Counted from the stretch's first letter, positions 34,949-44,719 are shown. The stretch is 64,000 nt of DNA from Mucilaginibacter tolerans (GCF_030519375.1 NZ_JAUMKB010000003.1:124001-188000); one strand, 5' to 3'. A program made the numbers and translations. Notes: generated from the sequence alone by a model not told the origin.

Positions 34949-36327
34949 ATTACCTCCCCGATTCCATTACCTGTTTCAAATGTAATGGCAACTATAGTTC
35001 CTTTTCCTGATTCCGATTTAATACTGATATGGCCGTTGTATAACTGGATAATCTTTCCTGTAATATATAACCCTATCCCGCTACCGGGGTGATCTTTAAC
35101 ATTGGTTCCCCTGTAAAAAGATTCAAATATCCGCTCCAGTTCCTCAGCCGGAATGCCGATGCCGGAGTCGATGACTGTGACAGTTATCTGACTGCTATCG
35201 GCATACAAATCGCATTGAACCCGTTGGTTATCAGAAAACTTATAAGCATTCCCTATGATATTATTGAAAGCAATTGTAAGCAGCGCTTTATTAGCAGGAA
35301 TTTGCAATCGTTCGGGATCGGCAGGTAAATGTTTGACACTCACGGCAAAAAGACCCTTGCCCAGCTTATTTGTCCAATAATCAGCCAATTCCCATATCAG
35401 TTCATCAATAGCAACCGGGTCGAGGGCAGCCTGGGTATAACCCATATCCACCTGTGCCAGTTCCATTAACCCGGAAATGGTTTCATTCAGATCCTCGGCA
35501 TCGATCAATACTGATCTTAAAACCCGTTCATACTCTTCATTAGAACGCGCCTTATGGAGTGCTACCTCTATTTCGCCTATGATGCTGGTTACGGGAGTCT
35601 TTAATTCGTGCGATGCATTAGTAACATAGGTTTGCTGCATTTCAAAGGCGTTTTCGAGATGTTTCAAGAGCCGGTTAAAGTTTTGGGCGAGTACGCTTAT
35701 CTCATCCCTTCCGTTACCCTCGTCTACCCTGAAACTGAGATTCCCTGCGTGTACCAATTGCATCTGTCCTACCACATCATCCAGTGGTTCAAGAGCCTTT
35801 TTGGCGAACCAGCGACCTATAAAAAACAACCCGGTAATTACCAAGACAAACATTGCCGCCATAATCTCGATAAGGTCGTCGATACGGCGATGCCCCTGTA
35901 TGTCTACCGCCGATGTTAGGATCACAAAGTTTCCCTGGTTATCATTGTAGTAAATGCCAACAGTTTGCCTGGTTCCTTCGGTAAATTCTATATCCTGTCG
36001 CCTTCTCACCTGGTCAATCACATTACTCGGCCAGTACTGCTGTTTATCCCTGATAAATGAAGCGGCATTCTTATCATTATAAATGCGGGTCACTTCACCT
36101 GGAAGTTGCTTCAAATAGCGCTCGCGGACACGGTTTAATGAATCCGGAGATATCTCGTCTGCTTCCAAATATAATTGAGCTGCTACCTTGGCCCGATCGA
36201 CCAAACGGCTATAAAAATCGGCTTTAGCAAATGAATTAAAGGTAATGAAAATGACAGTGAGAGCTATAAGCAGGATCACCGCGCTGATGATTGTAAAATA
36301 TAAGGCGAGGCGATTCCTGATCTTCAT
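34945..36327 (-). CDS. sensor histidine kinase of the metal-efflux locus
   Basis: A 460-residue membrane kinase. Two transmembrane helices (about 10-32 and 152-172) flank a periplasmic sensor of about 120 residues. HAMP, HisKA (NASHELKTPVTSIIGE, phospho-His near residue 240) and HATPase domains (NNIIGNAYKFSDN, DSGIGIPAEE, GSGIGLYITGKII) follow. It overlaps the response-regulator gene in a TAATG junction. It lies directly upstream of the CzcCBA genes, so it is probably their metal sensor. The periplasmic domain shows no conspicuous His or Cys cluster. Confidence 0.93.
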   Translation of the reverse strand: MKIRNRLALYFTIISAVILLIALTVIFITFNSFAKADFYSRLVDRAKVAAQLYLEADEISPDSLNRVRERYLKQLPGEVTRIYNDKNAASFIRDKQQYWPSNVIDQVRRRQDIEFTEGTRQTVGIYYNDNQGNFVILTSAVDIQGHRRIDDLIEIMAAMFVLVITGLFFIGRWFAKKALEPLDDVVGQMQLVHAGNLSFRVDEGNGRDEISVLAQNFNRLLKHLENAFEMQQTYVTNASHELKTPVTSIIGEIEVALHKARSNEEYERVLRSVLIDAEDLNETISGLMELAQVDMGYTQAALDPVAIDELIWELADYWTNKLGKGLFAVSVKHLPADPERLQIPANKALLTIAFNNIIGNAYKFSDNQRVQCDLYADSSQITVTVIDSGIGIPAEELERIFESFYRGTNVKDHPGSGIGLYITGKIIQLYNGHISIKSESGKGTIVAITFETGNGIGEVI

Positions 36328-37010
36328 TATTTACCCGATTGTTTCAAGATATACCCCATCCCTATCACCGTGTGTATCAGCTTGTTTTTGAAATCTCTTT
36401 CTATTTTTTTGCGCAGATAGTTTACATACACATCAATAAAATTGGTCCCGGTATCAAAGCCTATTTCCCAAACTTTTTCTGCTATGTACTCGCGCGATAA
36501 TATCTTATTGGGATTCTGCATAAACAATTCCAGCAAGGTATACTCCTTCGCTGTCAGAGTAATCTTTTTACCAGCGCGTTCAGCCGTTTTACTCCAGGTA
36601 TCCAGCGTCAGGTCATCAAAAGTGAGCACATGATTTTCTTCTGCACTTTTGTTCCGTCGCATCAGGGCCTCCATACGTGCCAGTAATTCACTGAAGTGGA
36701 AAGGCTTTACCAGGTAATCATCCGCACCCGCTTTTAACCCTGATACTTTATCATGAACCTGGTTCAGTGCCGTAAGCATGAGTATGGGTGTATTAGTATC
36801 CTTCTGGCGGACACTACGACATAGGTCGATGCCATTGGTATCGGGCAGCATCACATCCATTATCAAAAGATCGAATTGTTCCTGCTGCAGCAACTTGTTG
36901 GCACTTGCTCCATCGCCCGCAGTTTTCACGCTATATCCCTGTTCTTCTAAGCCCTTGGTGATAAAGGCAGCTACTTTTTGCTCGTCTTCAATTAAACAGA
37001 TGCGATTCAT
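36327..37010 (-). CDS. OmpR-family response regulator of the metal-efflux locus
   Basis: ATG 37010 is preferred to a TTG six codons upstream, giving 227 residues. The receiver domain has IEDEQ, the phospho-acceptor Asp in LLIMDVMLPDTNG and LVKPFHFSEL. The winged-helix domain contains LTAKEYTLLELFMQNPNKILSREYIAEKVW and NFIDVYVNYLRKKI. It forms a pair with the overlapping kinase gene and likely controls the efflux operon. Confidence 0.94.
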   Translation of the reverse strand: MNRICLIEDEQKVAAFITKGLEEQGYSVKTAGDGASANKLLQQEQFDLLIMDVMLPDTNGIDLCRSVRQKDTNTPILMLTALNQVHDKVSGLKAGADDYLVKPFHFSELLARMEALMRRNKSAEENHVLTFDDLTLDTWSKTAERAGKKITLTAKEYTLLELFMQNPNKILSREYIAEKVWEIGFDTGTNFIDVYVNYLRKKIERDFKNKLIHTVIGMGYILKQSGK

Positions 37011-37103
37011 AACCGACAAATATGACAATATTAAGCTGAATAATTTATGAACGCCAATTTACAATTGATGATTATAATTGTATTCTAATGAAGATACGGA
37101 TTT

Positions 37104-37538
37104 ATGGATAAAATAACACCCTTCCACGTTGCAGTGCCGGTATACGACCTAGAGGAAGCTCGTAAATTTTACCGGGAAGTTTTAGGCTGCAGTGAAGGCC
37201 GCACCGATGAACTTTGGACAGACTTTAATTTATATGGTCACCAGTTTGTTATTCATTATAAACCCAGACCTAAAAATATAGAGGCGCATCATACTAATCC
37301 TGTTGACGGGCACGATGTACCAGTGCCACATTATGGCGTCGTATTGGAATGGGACGAATTTGAAAAGCTCGCGGGGCGGTTAAATGCACGTGGTGTAAAA
37401 TTCGTTATTGAACCATACATCCGGTTTAAGGGCTTGCCAGGTGAACAGGCTACTATGTTTTTCCTTGATCCTTCCGGGAACGCATTAGAATTTAAGGCTT
37501 TTAAGGATATAGGGCAGTTGTTTGCGAAGCAAGGCTAA
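37104..37538 (+). CDS. VOC family protein (glyoxalase/dioxygenase fold)
   Basis: A 144-residue protein with two beta-alpha-beta3 modules. Candidate metal ligands are in [10 protein letters not shown] near the N-terminus, HYGVVLEW in the middle and ALEFKAF at the end. The [11 protein letters not shown] ending is typical of the superfamily. The substrate is unknown. It overlaps the convergent LytTR gene by 4 bp and is divergent from the response-regulator gene. Confidence 0.85.
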   Translation: MDKITPFHVAVPVYDLEEARKFYREVLGCSEGRTDELWTDFNLYGHQFVIHYKPRPKNIEAHHTNPVDGHDVPVPHYGVVLEWDEFEKLAGRLNARGVKFVIEPYIRFKGLPGEQATMFFLDPSGNALEFKAFKDIGQLFAKQG

Positions 37539-38245
37539 AATATCCTCTGCTGTATCACTGCCATAAAATCGCCCTTGAATTTTTCGCTTACTGGTATTTG
37601 CTTGCCGGCGATGTAGATGTGGTTATCCTGGAATTTTTCCAGTTGCTTGGTATTTACGATATAGGAATTATGTACCCGCACAAAAGGCAGCGGTAATTGC
37701 TCTTCAATCTCTTTCAAACGACGATAAATTAGTAATTGCCCGGTATTGGTAACCAGGCGCACGTACTCCTTTTCACCTTCAAAATAGAGTATATCCTCCA
37801 ATCTGATCTTGCTTAATGTCTTACCTGACTTCACAAAGAAATATTCCTTTTCAGGTAAATGAACCGGCTTTTCGGTTACTTCCTTGTTGCCAAAGTAAGC
37901 TTCGATTTTTTGTGTGGATGAAATGAAACGTTTTAGTGTGATTGGCTTCAGCAGGTAATCAATGGTCTGAAAAGTATAGCTCTCGGCAGCATATTCGGAA
38001 TAAGCTGTAGTGAAAACGATCTTGGTTTCTTTGGGTAGGATAGCAGCAAGCTCCATTCCGGTTAGCTGCGGCATATTGATGTCTAAAAAGAGAAAATCGA
38101 CCTTGTTCTTTTTCAAAAATGCCATCGCCTCCAATGCATCATAGCATTTGGCCTTTAAGTCCCATTGTGTCGTCTGGTGGATCAGTATCTCCAGCAGATT
38201 TACGGCGTTGGGTTCATCATCGATAATAATACAGCTCAAATTCAT
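37535..38245 (-). CDS. LytTR-family response regulator
   Basis: Start ATG 38245 is preferred to an upstream non-ATG codon, giving 236 residues. The receiver domain has [16 protein letters not shown] and the phospho-Asp in [16 protein letters not shown]. The C-terminal LytTR DNA-binding domain covers about residues 140-236 ([35 protein letters not shown]). It overlaps the kinase gene upstream by 4 bp. Confidence 0.94.
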   Translation of the reverse strand: MNLSCIIIDDEPNAVNLLEILIHQTTQWDLKAKCYDALEAMAFLKKNKVDFLFLDINMPQLTGMELAAILPKETKIVFTTAYSEYAAESYTFQTIDYLLKPITLKRFISSTQKIEAYFGNKEVTEKPVHLPEKEYFFVKSGKTLSKIRLEDILYFEGEKEYVRLVTNTGQLLIYRRLKEIEEQLPLPFVRVHNSYIVNTKQLEKFQDNHIYIAGKQIPVSEKFKGDFMAVIQQRIF

Positions 38246-39258
38246 GATAGCGGCACTTTTAAAAAGGCAGTAAACTGATCGCCCGAGCAATCTACATTCA
38301 ACTCAAAGGCGGTTCCATATAACAAGCCAAGACGCTTTCTCAGATTCTCAATCCCAAAACCATGCGATGTCCCCTGCGACTGTGGTATTTTTTTGTTTGA
38401 CGTCTGAAACAGCAAATAACCCTCCTGGTGAATAAGCGACAGGTCGATTTTATTCTTCCTGCTCGATTTATCCACGCCGTGCTTAAAAATGTTCTCTACA
38501 AAAGTCATCAGCAGCATGGGCGGTATGCGAGCATCCGGGTTATACTCTTTGACGAAATTTATCTCCGTATCGTGACGAATGCGGATCTTTTCTAATGCAA
38601 TATAGTTCTCGATAAACTGCACTTCGGTCTGTAACGACACCTCATCTTTCGGACTTTCATCTACAAAATAGCGCATAATATCCGAAAGACGTTCTATCAG
38701 TCCCGCCGTACGCGGCGCCTCGCGGTAGGCCTCGTAGTAAATATTATTCAGCGTATTGAACAAAAAATGCGGCTGCACCTGTGATTTGAGCAGATTTAAT
38801 TCAGCCTGGCTTTTTTGCAGCATGATTTCCTCTGCCTGCTGTTTTAGTTTGAAATACGCTATCGCGATGCGAAAGATAAAGCTCAGCATATAAGTAAGCA
38901 GGCCCGCAACTAAAAACTGCGCAATACTGCCCACCGACATTTTTTCGGCATGTTCCGCAAAGTATTTATTGTATATAAACATAACCAGAAAGCCCCTGCC
39001 CAGACCTGCTGCCGGCAATAATATCACTACCAGTATCACATACAACGCCACATGCCCTTTTTGATAAAGCTTAGGATACAAAAACCTGATGTTTCCGTAG
39101 ATTACTGACACATAAAAAATAACATTGATTCCACTGAATATGCCCGCCTGGTACGGGCCATCCTCGGGCAGGAACGAAAAAAAAATAATTAAATAAACTG
39201 CCACCCACACCAGCCACTGAAGCTGGGCAATTGTTGCCTTCCCTTTCAAAAGATTCAT
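38242..39258 (-). CDS. LytS-like sensor histidine kinase (His_kinase family)
   Basis: A 338-residue protein with four predicted transmembrane helices in the first 140 residues. The His_kinase domain follows with LLKSQVQPHFLFNTLNNIYY (phospho-His in QPHFLFN) and an ATP-binding part with RIPPMLLMTFVENIFKHG and GFGIENLRKRLGLLYG. It forms a two-component pair with the LytTR regulator. The signal is unknown. Confidence 0.93.
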   Translation of the reverse strand: MNLLKGKATIAQLQWLVWVAVYLIIFFSFLPEDGPYQAGIFSGINVIFYVSVIYGNIRFLYPKLYQKGHVALYVILVVILLPAAGLGRGFLVMFIYNKYFAEHAEKMSVGSIAQFLVAGLLTYMLSFIFRIAIAYFKLKQQAEEIMLQKSQAELNLLKSQVQPHFLFNTLNNIYYEAYREAPRTAGLIERLSDIMRYFVDESPKDEVSLQTEVQFIENYIALEKIRIRHDTEINFVKEYNPDARIPPMLLMTFVENIFKHGVDKSSRKNKIDLSLIHQEGYLLFQTSNKKIPQSQGTSHGFGIENLRKRLGLLYGTAFELNVDCSGDQFTAFLKVPLS

Positions 39259-39506
39259 TTTTAAAAATACAAAGGTTTTCGGTTATGTACTGCCGTTTTC
39301 AATAAATAGGCAGAGTTACTCAATCATTCCCGCTCTAATCTCAACAGGTACCGCTCAATACCCAAATTGTCTCAATATTCCCCTCGATTGAGGATTTCGG
39401 CTAAACAATTAAAAATTAACAAGTTGAGGTTGAATATACTTTTCAGATTGGAAGATAAAGATGAGCTTTATGATGTAAAATCAATTATAAACCTTCTTTA
39501 CTGGAC

Positions 39507-39641
39507 ATGAAACTACATCCCATAGCAGAAAAACTGGCGCCGATAATAGCGGCAATTTTATTACTGCTGTCGCATTCAAAGAATGTGGTAAAACAAATGC
39601 AGACTATTGATTTGCCAGGTGTAGTTGCTGTCTGGAAATAA
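39507..39641 (+). CDS. hypothetical small protein (44 residues)
   Basis: ATG 39507 to TAA 39641 encodes MKLHPIAEKLAPIIAAILLL followed by a short polar part ending VVAVWK. The N-terminal hydrophobic stretch resembles a membrane anchor or signal. It lies 41 bp before the DUF2911 gene on the same strand. I recognise no family, and the frame is short enough to be chance. Confidence 0.35.
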   Translation: MKLHPIAEKLAPIIAAILLLLSHSKNVVKQMQTIDLPGVVAVWK

Positions 39642-39682
39642 GAGATATTACGTTAACCCGATCATTAATTAAAAAAACTCCC

Positions 39683-40801
39683 ATGAAAAAATTATTCAGC
39701 GCCGGTTTACTACTGGCTATTATCCACATCGTTTTTATACCGTTTGCGCATGCCCAGCTTACCTCATTACCAGATGGTGGCAACAGAAGAGCCACTGTTA
39801 GCGAAGGGATAGGCATTACTAATATTACGATCAATTACAACCGCCCTGCTGTGAAGAAAAGAGAAGGACACATTTGGGGAGAATTGATCCCAGCAGGCTA
39901 TGTGGACCAGGGATTTGGGACTTCAAAATCAGCCCCCTGGCGCGCCGGAGCTAATGAAAATACTACTATTGAATTTTCTACGGACGTAAAAATTGAAGGT
40001 CAGGCGCTGGCAGCAGGTAAATACGGGTTCTTTATTGCTTACGATCCAAACGAATGCACGCTGATCTTCTCCAAAAACAACTCCTCTTGGGGCAGTTTCT
40101 TTTACAAGCCTGATGAAGATGTATTGAAAGTAAAAATAAAACCTGTGCCTGCAGATAAAAGCGTTGAATGGCTAAAATATGAGTTTACCGACCAGACACC
40201 GACCAGCGCCGTAGTAGCATTGCAATGGGAAAAAATGGTGATCCCTTTTAAAATTGATGTGGATGTAGTGGGTACACAGCTGGCATCCTTCCGCAGGGAA
40301 TTAAGAAGTGAAAAAGGGTTCAATTGGGAATCATGGAACCAGGCCGCTCAATACTGCGCCCAAAATAAAACCAATTTGGATGAGGCATTGATGTGGGCTG
40401 ATACTGCCACCAGTGTCAATTTTGGTGGCGATAGGAGCTTTACTGCCCGGAGCACAAAGGCAATGGTGCTGGACGCAATGGGTAAAACACCAGAGGCCGC
40501 AGATGTGATGAAAAAAGCCTACCCTTATGGCAGCTTGAATGAGTTATACATCTATGGCCGCAACCTGACACGTCAGAAAAAAGGTCAGCAGGCATTTGAA
40601 GTGTTCAAAATAAATTATGATAAACACCCTAATGAGTTTTTGACTAATGCAGGTATGGCAAGGGGGTATTCGGCAGTTGGCGACTATAAGAAAGCGTTAA
40701 CATTTGCGCTGAAGGCGCAGGCACAGGCACCTGACCAGCCCAACAAGAATATCCTGAATACGATGGTCAAGAAGCTGCAAGATGGGCAAGATATAAACTA
40801 A
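39683..40801 (+). CDS. DUF2911 domain protein with TPR-like C-terminus
   Basis: A 372-residue exported protein (signal peptide ending HAQ). The DUF2911 domain, about residues 30-190, shows NITINYNRPAVKKREGHIWGELIP and PWRAGANENTTIEFS, then LAAGKYGFFI. The C-terminal third has TPR-like helices (WADTATSV, KAMVLDAMGKTPEAADVMKKA, ARGYSAVGDYKKALTFALKA). The family is widespread in Bacteroidota and has no established biochemical role that I know of. Confidence 0.87.
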   Translation: MKKLFSAGLLLAIIHIVFIPFAHAQLTSLPDGGNRRATVSEGIGITNITINYNRPAVKKREGHIWGELIPAGYVDQGFGTSKSAPWRAGANENTTIEFSTDVKIEGQALAAGKYGFFIAYDPNECTLIFSKNNSSWGSFFYKPDEDVLKVKIKPVPADKSVEWLKYEFTDQTPTSAVVALQWEKMVIPFKIDVDVVGTQLASFRRELRSEKGFNWESWNQAAQYCAQNKTNLDEALMWADTATSVNFGGDRSFTARSTKAMVLDAMGKTPEAADVMKKAYPYGSLNELYIYGRNLTRQKKGQQAFEVFKINYDKHPNEFLTNAGMARGYSAVGDYKKALTFALKAQAQAPDQPNKNILNTMVKKLQDGQDIN

Positions 40802-40807
40802 ATTTCC

Positions 40808-40845
40808 GATTAGGCCGGCGCTCTTTCCCGGGCGACCGGCCAATC
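40808..40845 (+). terminator. hairpin after the DUF2911 gene
   Basis: GATTaGGCCGG (40808-40818) pairs with CCGGCCAATC (40836-40845) with one bulged base. There is no T-run, so termination is uncertain. Confidence 0.4.
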
Positions 40846-40865
40846 ATTTACCTATCAATTTACTT

Positions 40866-41717
40866 ATGTATACCTTGTTAAAAAAAATCACCGTCTGTTC
40901 GCTGATTGTATTAGGGTTGAGACCGACTGCATTTGGCCAAAACATTGTTCCTGCTGGTGCAAAGCCTGAAGTGTTTACCCAGCAAGGTGTCGATTCAACC
41001 AATAACCAATCTGTAGCTGCCCTGATGCCTGATGGCAAAACTGCTTACCTGGCTGACGGGACGACCATTTATTTTACAAAAAAAGTGAATGGCAAATGGA
41101 CGAAGCCTGTGCTCGCACCATTCTCTGGGCATTGGAAAGATTGGGATCCTGCATTGAGGCCTGATGGCAAACGCCTGATATTTGTCTCGAACCGCCCTGT
41201 TGATACAGCGGCTGATCAAACCAAACCTCAAAAGAACAACCAGCTCTGGTATGTCGACCGCATTTCGGGAGATAAGTGGACAGAGCCAAAACACTTCGAT
41301 GCGCCTATCAATATGTACGGTTTTAACGACTACGGTCCTTCTATCAGCAGCAAAGGCACTGTTTGTTTCTGCTCACGCAACCGCGAGGGGCACAAAGGCA
41401 TGGGTGGTTATGCTGCCCGCCTTGTTAATGGTCACTACCAAAAACCAGAACTGCTTGCTTTGAACGGCGACAGCGAAATATACGACCCGTTTATTGCCAC
41501 TGATGAACGCTACATCATATTTGTAAGTAACGGCGAACTCTACATTAGTTATCGAAAAGGCAATAATTGGACACAAGGAGAAAAACTTGGGCCGGAAGTA
41601 AACAACGGTAAAGGCAACTTCGATCCTTATGTGTCGCCTGACGGTAAAATGCTTTATTACTCGCAGGACAAAGCCCCGGGTATTTTGATGATCCCGGTTA
41701 ATATACCTGCTTCATAA
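40866..41717 (+). CDS. exported PD40/TolB-like beta-propeller protein
   Basis: A 283-residue protein with a signal peptide (cleavage near FGQ). WD40-like PD40 repeats are visible: DWDPALRPDGKRLIFVSNRP, YGPSISSKGTVCFCSRNREG, YDPFIATDERYIIFVSNG and FDPYVSPDGKMLYYSQDK. Such propellers bind proteins, glycans or peptidoglycan fragments. The ligand is unknown. It lies 12 bp upstream of the next membrane-protein gene, suggesting an operon. Confidence 0.82.
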   Translation: MYTLLKKITVCSLIVLGLRPTAFGQNIVPAGAKPEVFTQQGVDSTNNQSVAALMPDGKTAYLADGTTIYFTKKVNGKWTKPVLAPFSGHWKDWDPALRPDGKRLIFVSNRPVDTAADQTKPQKNNQLWYVDRISGDKWTEPKHFDAPINMYGFNDYGPSISSKGTVCFCSRNREGHKGMGGYAARLVNGHYQKPELLALNGDSEIYDPFIATDERYIIFVSNGELYISYRKGNNWTQGEKLGPEVNNGKGNFDPYVSPDGKMLYYSQDKAPGILMIPVNIPAS

Positions 41718-41729
41718 AAAATTTTGAGT

Positions 41730-42443
41730 ATGGATATCATGATCTTCACAGGAGTGCTGCTATTGGGCGGCCTGATCAACTTCCTAAAAGAGGTTGATAC
41801 CAAAACAGTGATACGTGTTTCGGGTATCTACATTTTTATTGCATGGGTATCCATTATTTATACCTGGATACACCTGTTTATCGGAATTAACGACGCCGAC
41901 CTGCAGAAGGTACTCAGTGTATTTTTACAGATTATTAGTTTAATCATGTATGGCACGCTTGGGTACCTGGCGGCCTACATTGCCTTAAATTTCCAGGAGC
42001 TGACTGAACAGTCCCAGGATGCAGCTTTGCAAAAAATTATCCGCAAAACATTACGTGCTGTTTCCATCGCAATTGCCAACACATTTATGGTGGTAACACT
42101 GGGCAAATCACTCAATATGCCATATATGCTGGCGTTTTTCAGACAGTCCTGTTATGCGGTGTGGTTCCTGTATTTTGTTATGGGCGCCGAGCCATTAGGC
42201 GCCATTGGCATACTCTTTCATTCTAAACTGAAGACAGGTCCGTTGGCTACTTTAGGGCTTATTGTTGTCATGCTCGGTGCAGTTTACACTCATTTGCATA
42301 ATCATGATCCATTTTCTGATTCGTATGAGGCCATTATTCAGCTCATCAACCTTTCGCTGCTGTTACTGATCTATTATTATGAAAGGCAAACCAGCAAAAA
42401 GAATTCACTAACACCTGTTTACATTACCAATGAAAATGTTTAA
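41730..42443 (+). CDS. hypothetical polytopic membrane protein
   Basis: Start ATG 41730 (TTG 41724 less likely) gives 237 residues with about seven hydrophobic helices, for instance MIFTGVLLLGGLINFL, VSGIYIFIAWVSIIYTWIHL and LINLSLLLLIYYYE. I do not recognise a family. It overlaps the next gene by 14 bp and follows the PD40 gene closely, so all three are likely co-expressed. A histidine pair near the sixth helix (HLHNHD) is the only conspicuous polar feature. Confidence 0.7.
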   Translation: MDIMIFTGVLLLGGLINFLKEVDTKTVIRVSGIYIFIAWVSIIYTWIHLFIGINDADLQKVLSVFLQIISLIMYGTLGYLAAYIALNFQELTEQSQDAALQKIIRKTLRAVSIAIANTFMVVTLGKSLNMPYMLAFFRQSCYAVWFLYFVMGAEPLGAIGILFHSKLKTGPLATLGLIVVMLGAVYTHLHNHDPFSDSYEAIIQLINLSLLLLIYYYERQTSKKNSLTPVYITNENV

Positions 42444-43224
42444 ATATTCATCTTTTATAATCCTGCTCTGCTGTGTTATCAGTATTTCGGCGAATGCCCA
42501 GGTTGATACTATACGGTTAAAGGATAAACGCATTAATACTTCGGTTTTAAAACCGGGTCTGAACCAATACCTCGTCTACTTCCAGGATCCCAAAAAGAAA
42601 ACAACGTTGCGGTTTTCTCTTTGGCTCAGGGATATCCAATTACAGGATCGTAATGGCCAGAAGATATTCACTATTGCCCAGCATTGGTTTGGTAGCGATT
42701 CAACAAGCTATCGTTATATCTATTCTATTAATAAGGCATCTGACTTTGCACCCATTTATCATTCGGAAACGATCGGCACAAAAACGAAAGCATACAATTG
42801 GGGGACTGATAAAATAACCGGGGCCGACAGCGTTGCGCAAAATATGCAAAAAGATTTCTCGCTTAATTTCAAACTGCCTAACTTCAATTGGAACCTGGAT
42901 ATTGAAACATTTGAGATGCTGCCGTTGGCCGAGGGTAAAACATTCGCTATTAATTTTTATGACGCCGGGCTCGATCCACCTGCCTATGTGAATTATAAAG
43001 TAATTGGCAGCGAGGTAATTCAAACTATCAGCAACGAAAAAGCAGATTGCTGGAAATTAGCTACCGAAGGCGACTACAAAGGCACCCATTATTCCGAAAC
43101 CTACTGGATTAGCAAAAAGAATCATGAGTTTCTGAAAGAAGAGGATTCGTTTAATGGTATGTACCGGTACAAAATAAAGATGCCGGCTAACGCACCCGAT
43201 CTGATTGCAAGGTTTACCAAATGA
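42430..43224 (+). CDS. hypothetical exported protein
   Basis: A 264-residue protein with a signal peptide (FIILLCCVISISANAQ). The remainder is beta-rich with no recognised catalytic motif; a segment with KADCWKLATEGDYKGTHYSETYWISKKNHEFLKEE resembles outer-membrane or periplasmic proteins of the DUF3108 kind that carry lipid-like ligands, but this is weak. It overlaps the membrane-protein gene upstream by 14 bp. Confidence 0.7.
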   Translation: MKMFKYSSFIILLCCVISISANAQVDTIRLKDKRINTSVLKPGLNQYLVYFQDPKKKTTLRFSLWLRDIQLQDRNGQKIFTIAQHWFGSDSTSYRYIYSINKASDFAPIYHSETIGTKTKAYNWGTDKITGADSVAQNMQKDFSLNFKLPNFNWNLDIETFEMLPLAEGKTFAINFYDAGLDPPAYVNYKVIGSEVIQTISNEKADCWKLATEGDYKGTHYSETYWISKKNHEFLKEEDSFNGMYRYKIKMPANAPDLIARFTK

Positions 43225-43289
43225 CCAGTTTGATTAATTCAAGCCATTTTTAGACCAATAATAGCACGATTGTTTGCCCCGGGAAGTTT

Positions 43290-43297
43290 TATATTTG
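43290..43297 (+). promoter_or_regulatory. candidate -7 element of the NagB-like isomerase gene
   Basis: TATATTTG matches TAnnTTTG, 34 bp before ATG 43332. A TTG at 43270 is 17 nt upstream, slightly short of the usual spacing. Confidence 0.45.
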
Positions 43298-43331
43298 GTA
43301 AGAAACAACCTATTATAAAACTTCCTTTTTT

Positions 43332-44036
43332 ATGCTGATCACCCGCTGCAATACACTTTCTGAACTGAACGAACTGGCTTCCGAAACAATAATTCATGAG
43401 CTTCAGCACAATCCGAAATCGTTAGTTTGTGCAGCTACGGGCAATTCACCTACGGGCGTATATAAAAAGCTGACCGAAAAGAAGGAAAACATTAATACAT
43501 CTGGCCTCCGGTTCATTAAATTAGATGAGTGGTACGGCTTAGGTATTAATGATGAGGGTTCATGCGAGAAATATTTACATGAACATTTATTTAACCCTCT
43601 TGGCATTTCCAACAGTCAATACATAGCATTTAATGGTAAAACAACCCGCCCAGAGAAAGAACTTCAGAATGTTGACAATTACCTGGATGAACATGGCCCG
43701 ATCGACCTATGCATTTTAGGGCTGGGTAAAAACGGTCATATCGCTTTTAATGAACCTGCGGACATCCTGCAGCCGCGTGCTCATTTATCGCCGCTGAGTT
43801 CAACATCATTGGAACACACGATGATAAAAAGCACCGGTGAACCGATTAAATATGGTATGACGCTGGGTATGACGGATATTTTACAATCTAAGAAAATAAT
43901 TCTGCTGGTAAATGGCTCACACAAAAATGCCATTATGCAAAAGCTGATGGAGCGAAAAATAAGCACGCAGTTACCGGCTTCTTTCCTGTGGCTGCACGCT
44001 AATGCCCAATGTTTTTATTGTGATAATGATAATTGA
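43332..44036 (+). CDS. NagB/AgaI-like hexosamine-6-phosphate isomerase/deaminase
   Basis: A 234-residue cytoplasmic protein. NagB-family marks are CAATGNSPTGVYKKL (phosphate site), KLDEWYGL and ILGLGKNGHIAFNEP (active-site Asp/His/Glu region). It converts glucosamine- or galactosamine-6-phosphate to the keto sugar phosphate and ammonia. The short form resembles galactosamine-6-phosphate isomerases more than hexameric NagB. The next gene follows after 11 bp. Confidence 0.85.
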   Translation: MLITRCNTLSELNELASETIIHELQHNPKSLVCAATGNSPTGVYKKLTEKKENINTSGLRFIKLDEWYGLGINDEGSCEKYLHEHLFNPLGISNSQYIAFNGKTTRPEKELQNVDNYLDEHGPIDLCILGLGKNGHIAFNEPADILQPRAHLSPLSSTSLEHTMIKSTGEPIKYGMTLGMTDILQSKKIILLVNGSHKNAIMQKLMERKISTQLPASFLWLHANAQCFYCDNDN

Positions 44037-44047
44037 AAATCAAGAAG

Positions 44048-44707
44048 ATGAGCTACAGATTGTCTTTTCTTTCAATCTTGTTAATGGCCGCTTTCGGAGC
44101 TCAGGCCCAGGTGCAGGTACGCAACGAACCAAGACATAAAAACGTTTTTGAAAACAAATACTTCAGGGTACTGGATGTGAATATTCCGCCGCACGACACC
44201 ACCCTGCAACATATTCATTCCACCCCTTCGGTTATTTTGCTATTTACTAATACCGTCACAGCCCAGCAACTGAAAGGACAGGCTTGGGTGAAAAGCCAAA
44301 GTGTAGCAGGAAGTGCCTTTTACCGCGATTTTGCAAAAGACACGGTGATCCATAAAGTGAGCAATTGGGACACGGCACCTTATCATGTTACAGATATTGA
44401 GCTTCTTTCGACATATGAGCCAAACTCCAGCCGCAAACCATTGCCATTTACGGTTTTATTTGACAGCGATAGGGCATTTGCCTATCGCGTAACTGATTCA
44501 TCGATAAATAAACAAACGATCAGTAACCGCGGGCCGATGATTGCCGGGCTGGTGGCAGGAGATGACGTCATTCTTCACGACACAAAAAATCACAGATCCA
44601 TCAATATAAAGCCAGGCAAAGAGACCTATATAGAGCCGGGTACTTCTTTTTACCTGACCACAACGAGTAAAAAAGAGATCAACCTGGTTTTATTCGAACT
44701 TAAATAA
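44048..44707 (+). CDS. exported cupin-like protein
   Basis: ATG 44048 is preferred over TTG 44033, giving 219 residues with a signal peptide ending AQAQ. The segment YFRVLDVNIPPHDTTLQHIHSTPSVILLF looks like the first cupin motif with its histidines, and GKETYIEPGTSFYL like the second. The function is unknown. It precedes the first GMC oxidoreductase by 12 bp, so the two are probably co-transcribed. Confidence 0.7.
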   Translation: MSYRLSFLSILLMAAFGAQAQVQVRNEPRHKNVFENKYFRVLDVNIPPHDTTLQHIHSTPSVILLFTNTVTAQQLKGQAWVKSQSVAGSAFYRDFAKDTVIHKVSNWDTAPYHVTDIELLSTYEPNSSRKPLPFTVLFDSDRAFAYRVTDSSINKQTISNRGPMIAGLVAGDDVILHDTKNHRSINIKPGKETYIEPGTSFYLTTTSKKEINLVLFELK

Positions 44708-44719
44708 TGACGGTGAACT

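Noticed and set aside
39258..39506. Possible hairpin ctcaat/attgag near 39370-39395 upstream of the 44-codon frame
   Set aside because: The stem is only five or six pairs with a long loop, within chance expectation for AT-rich DNA.
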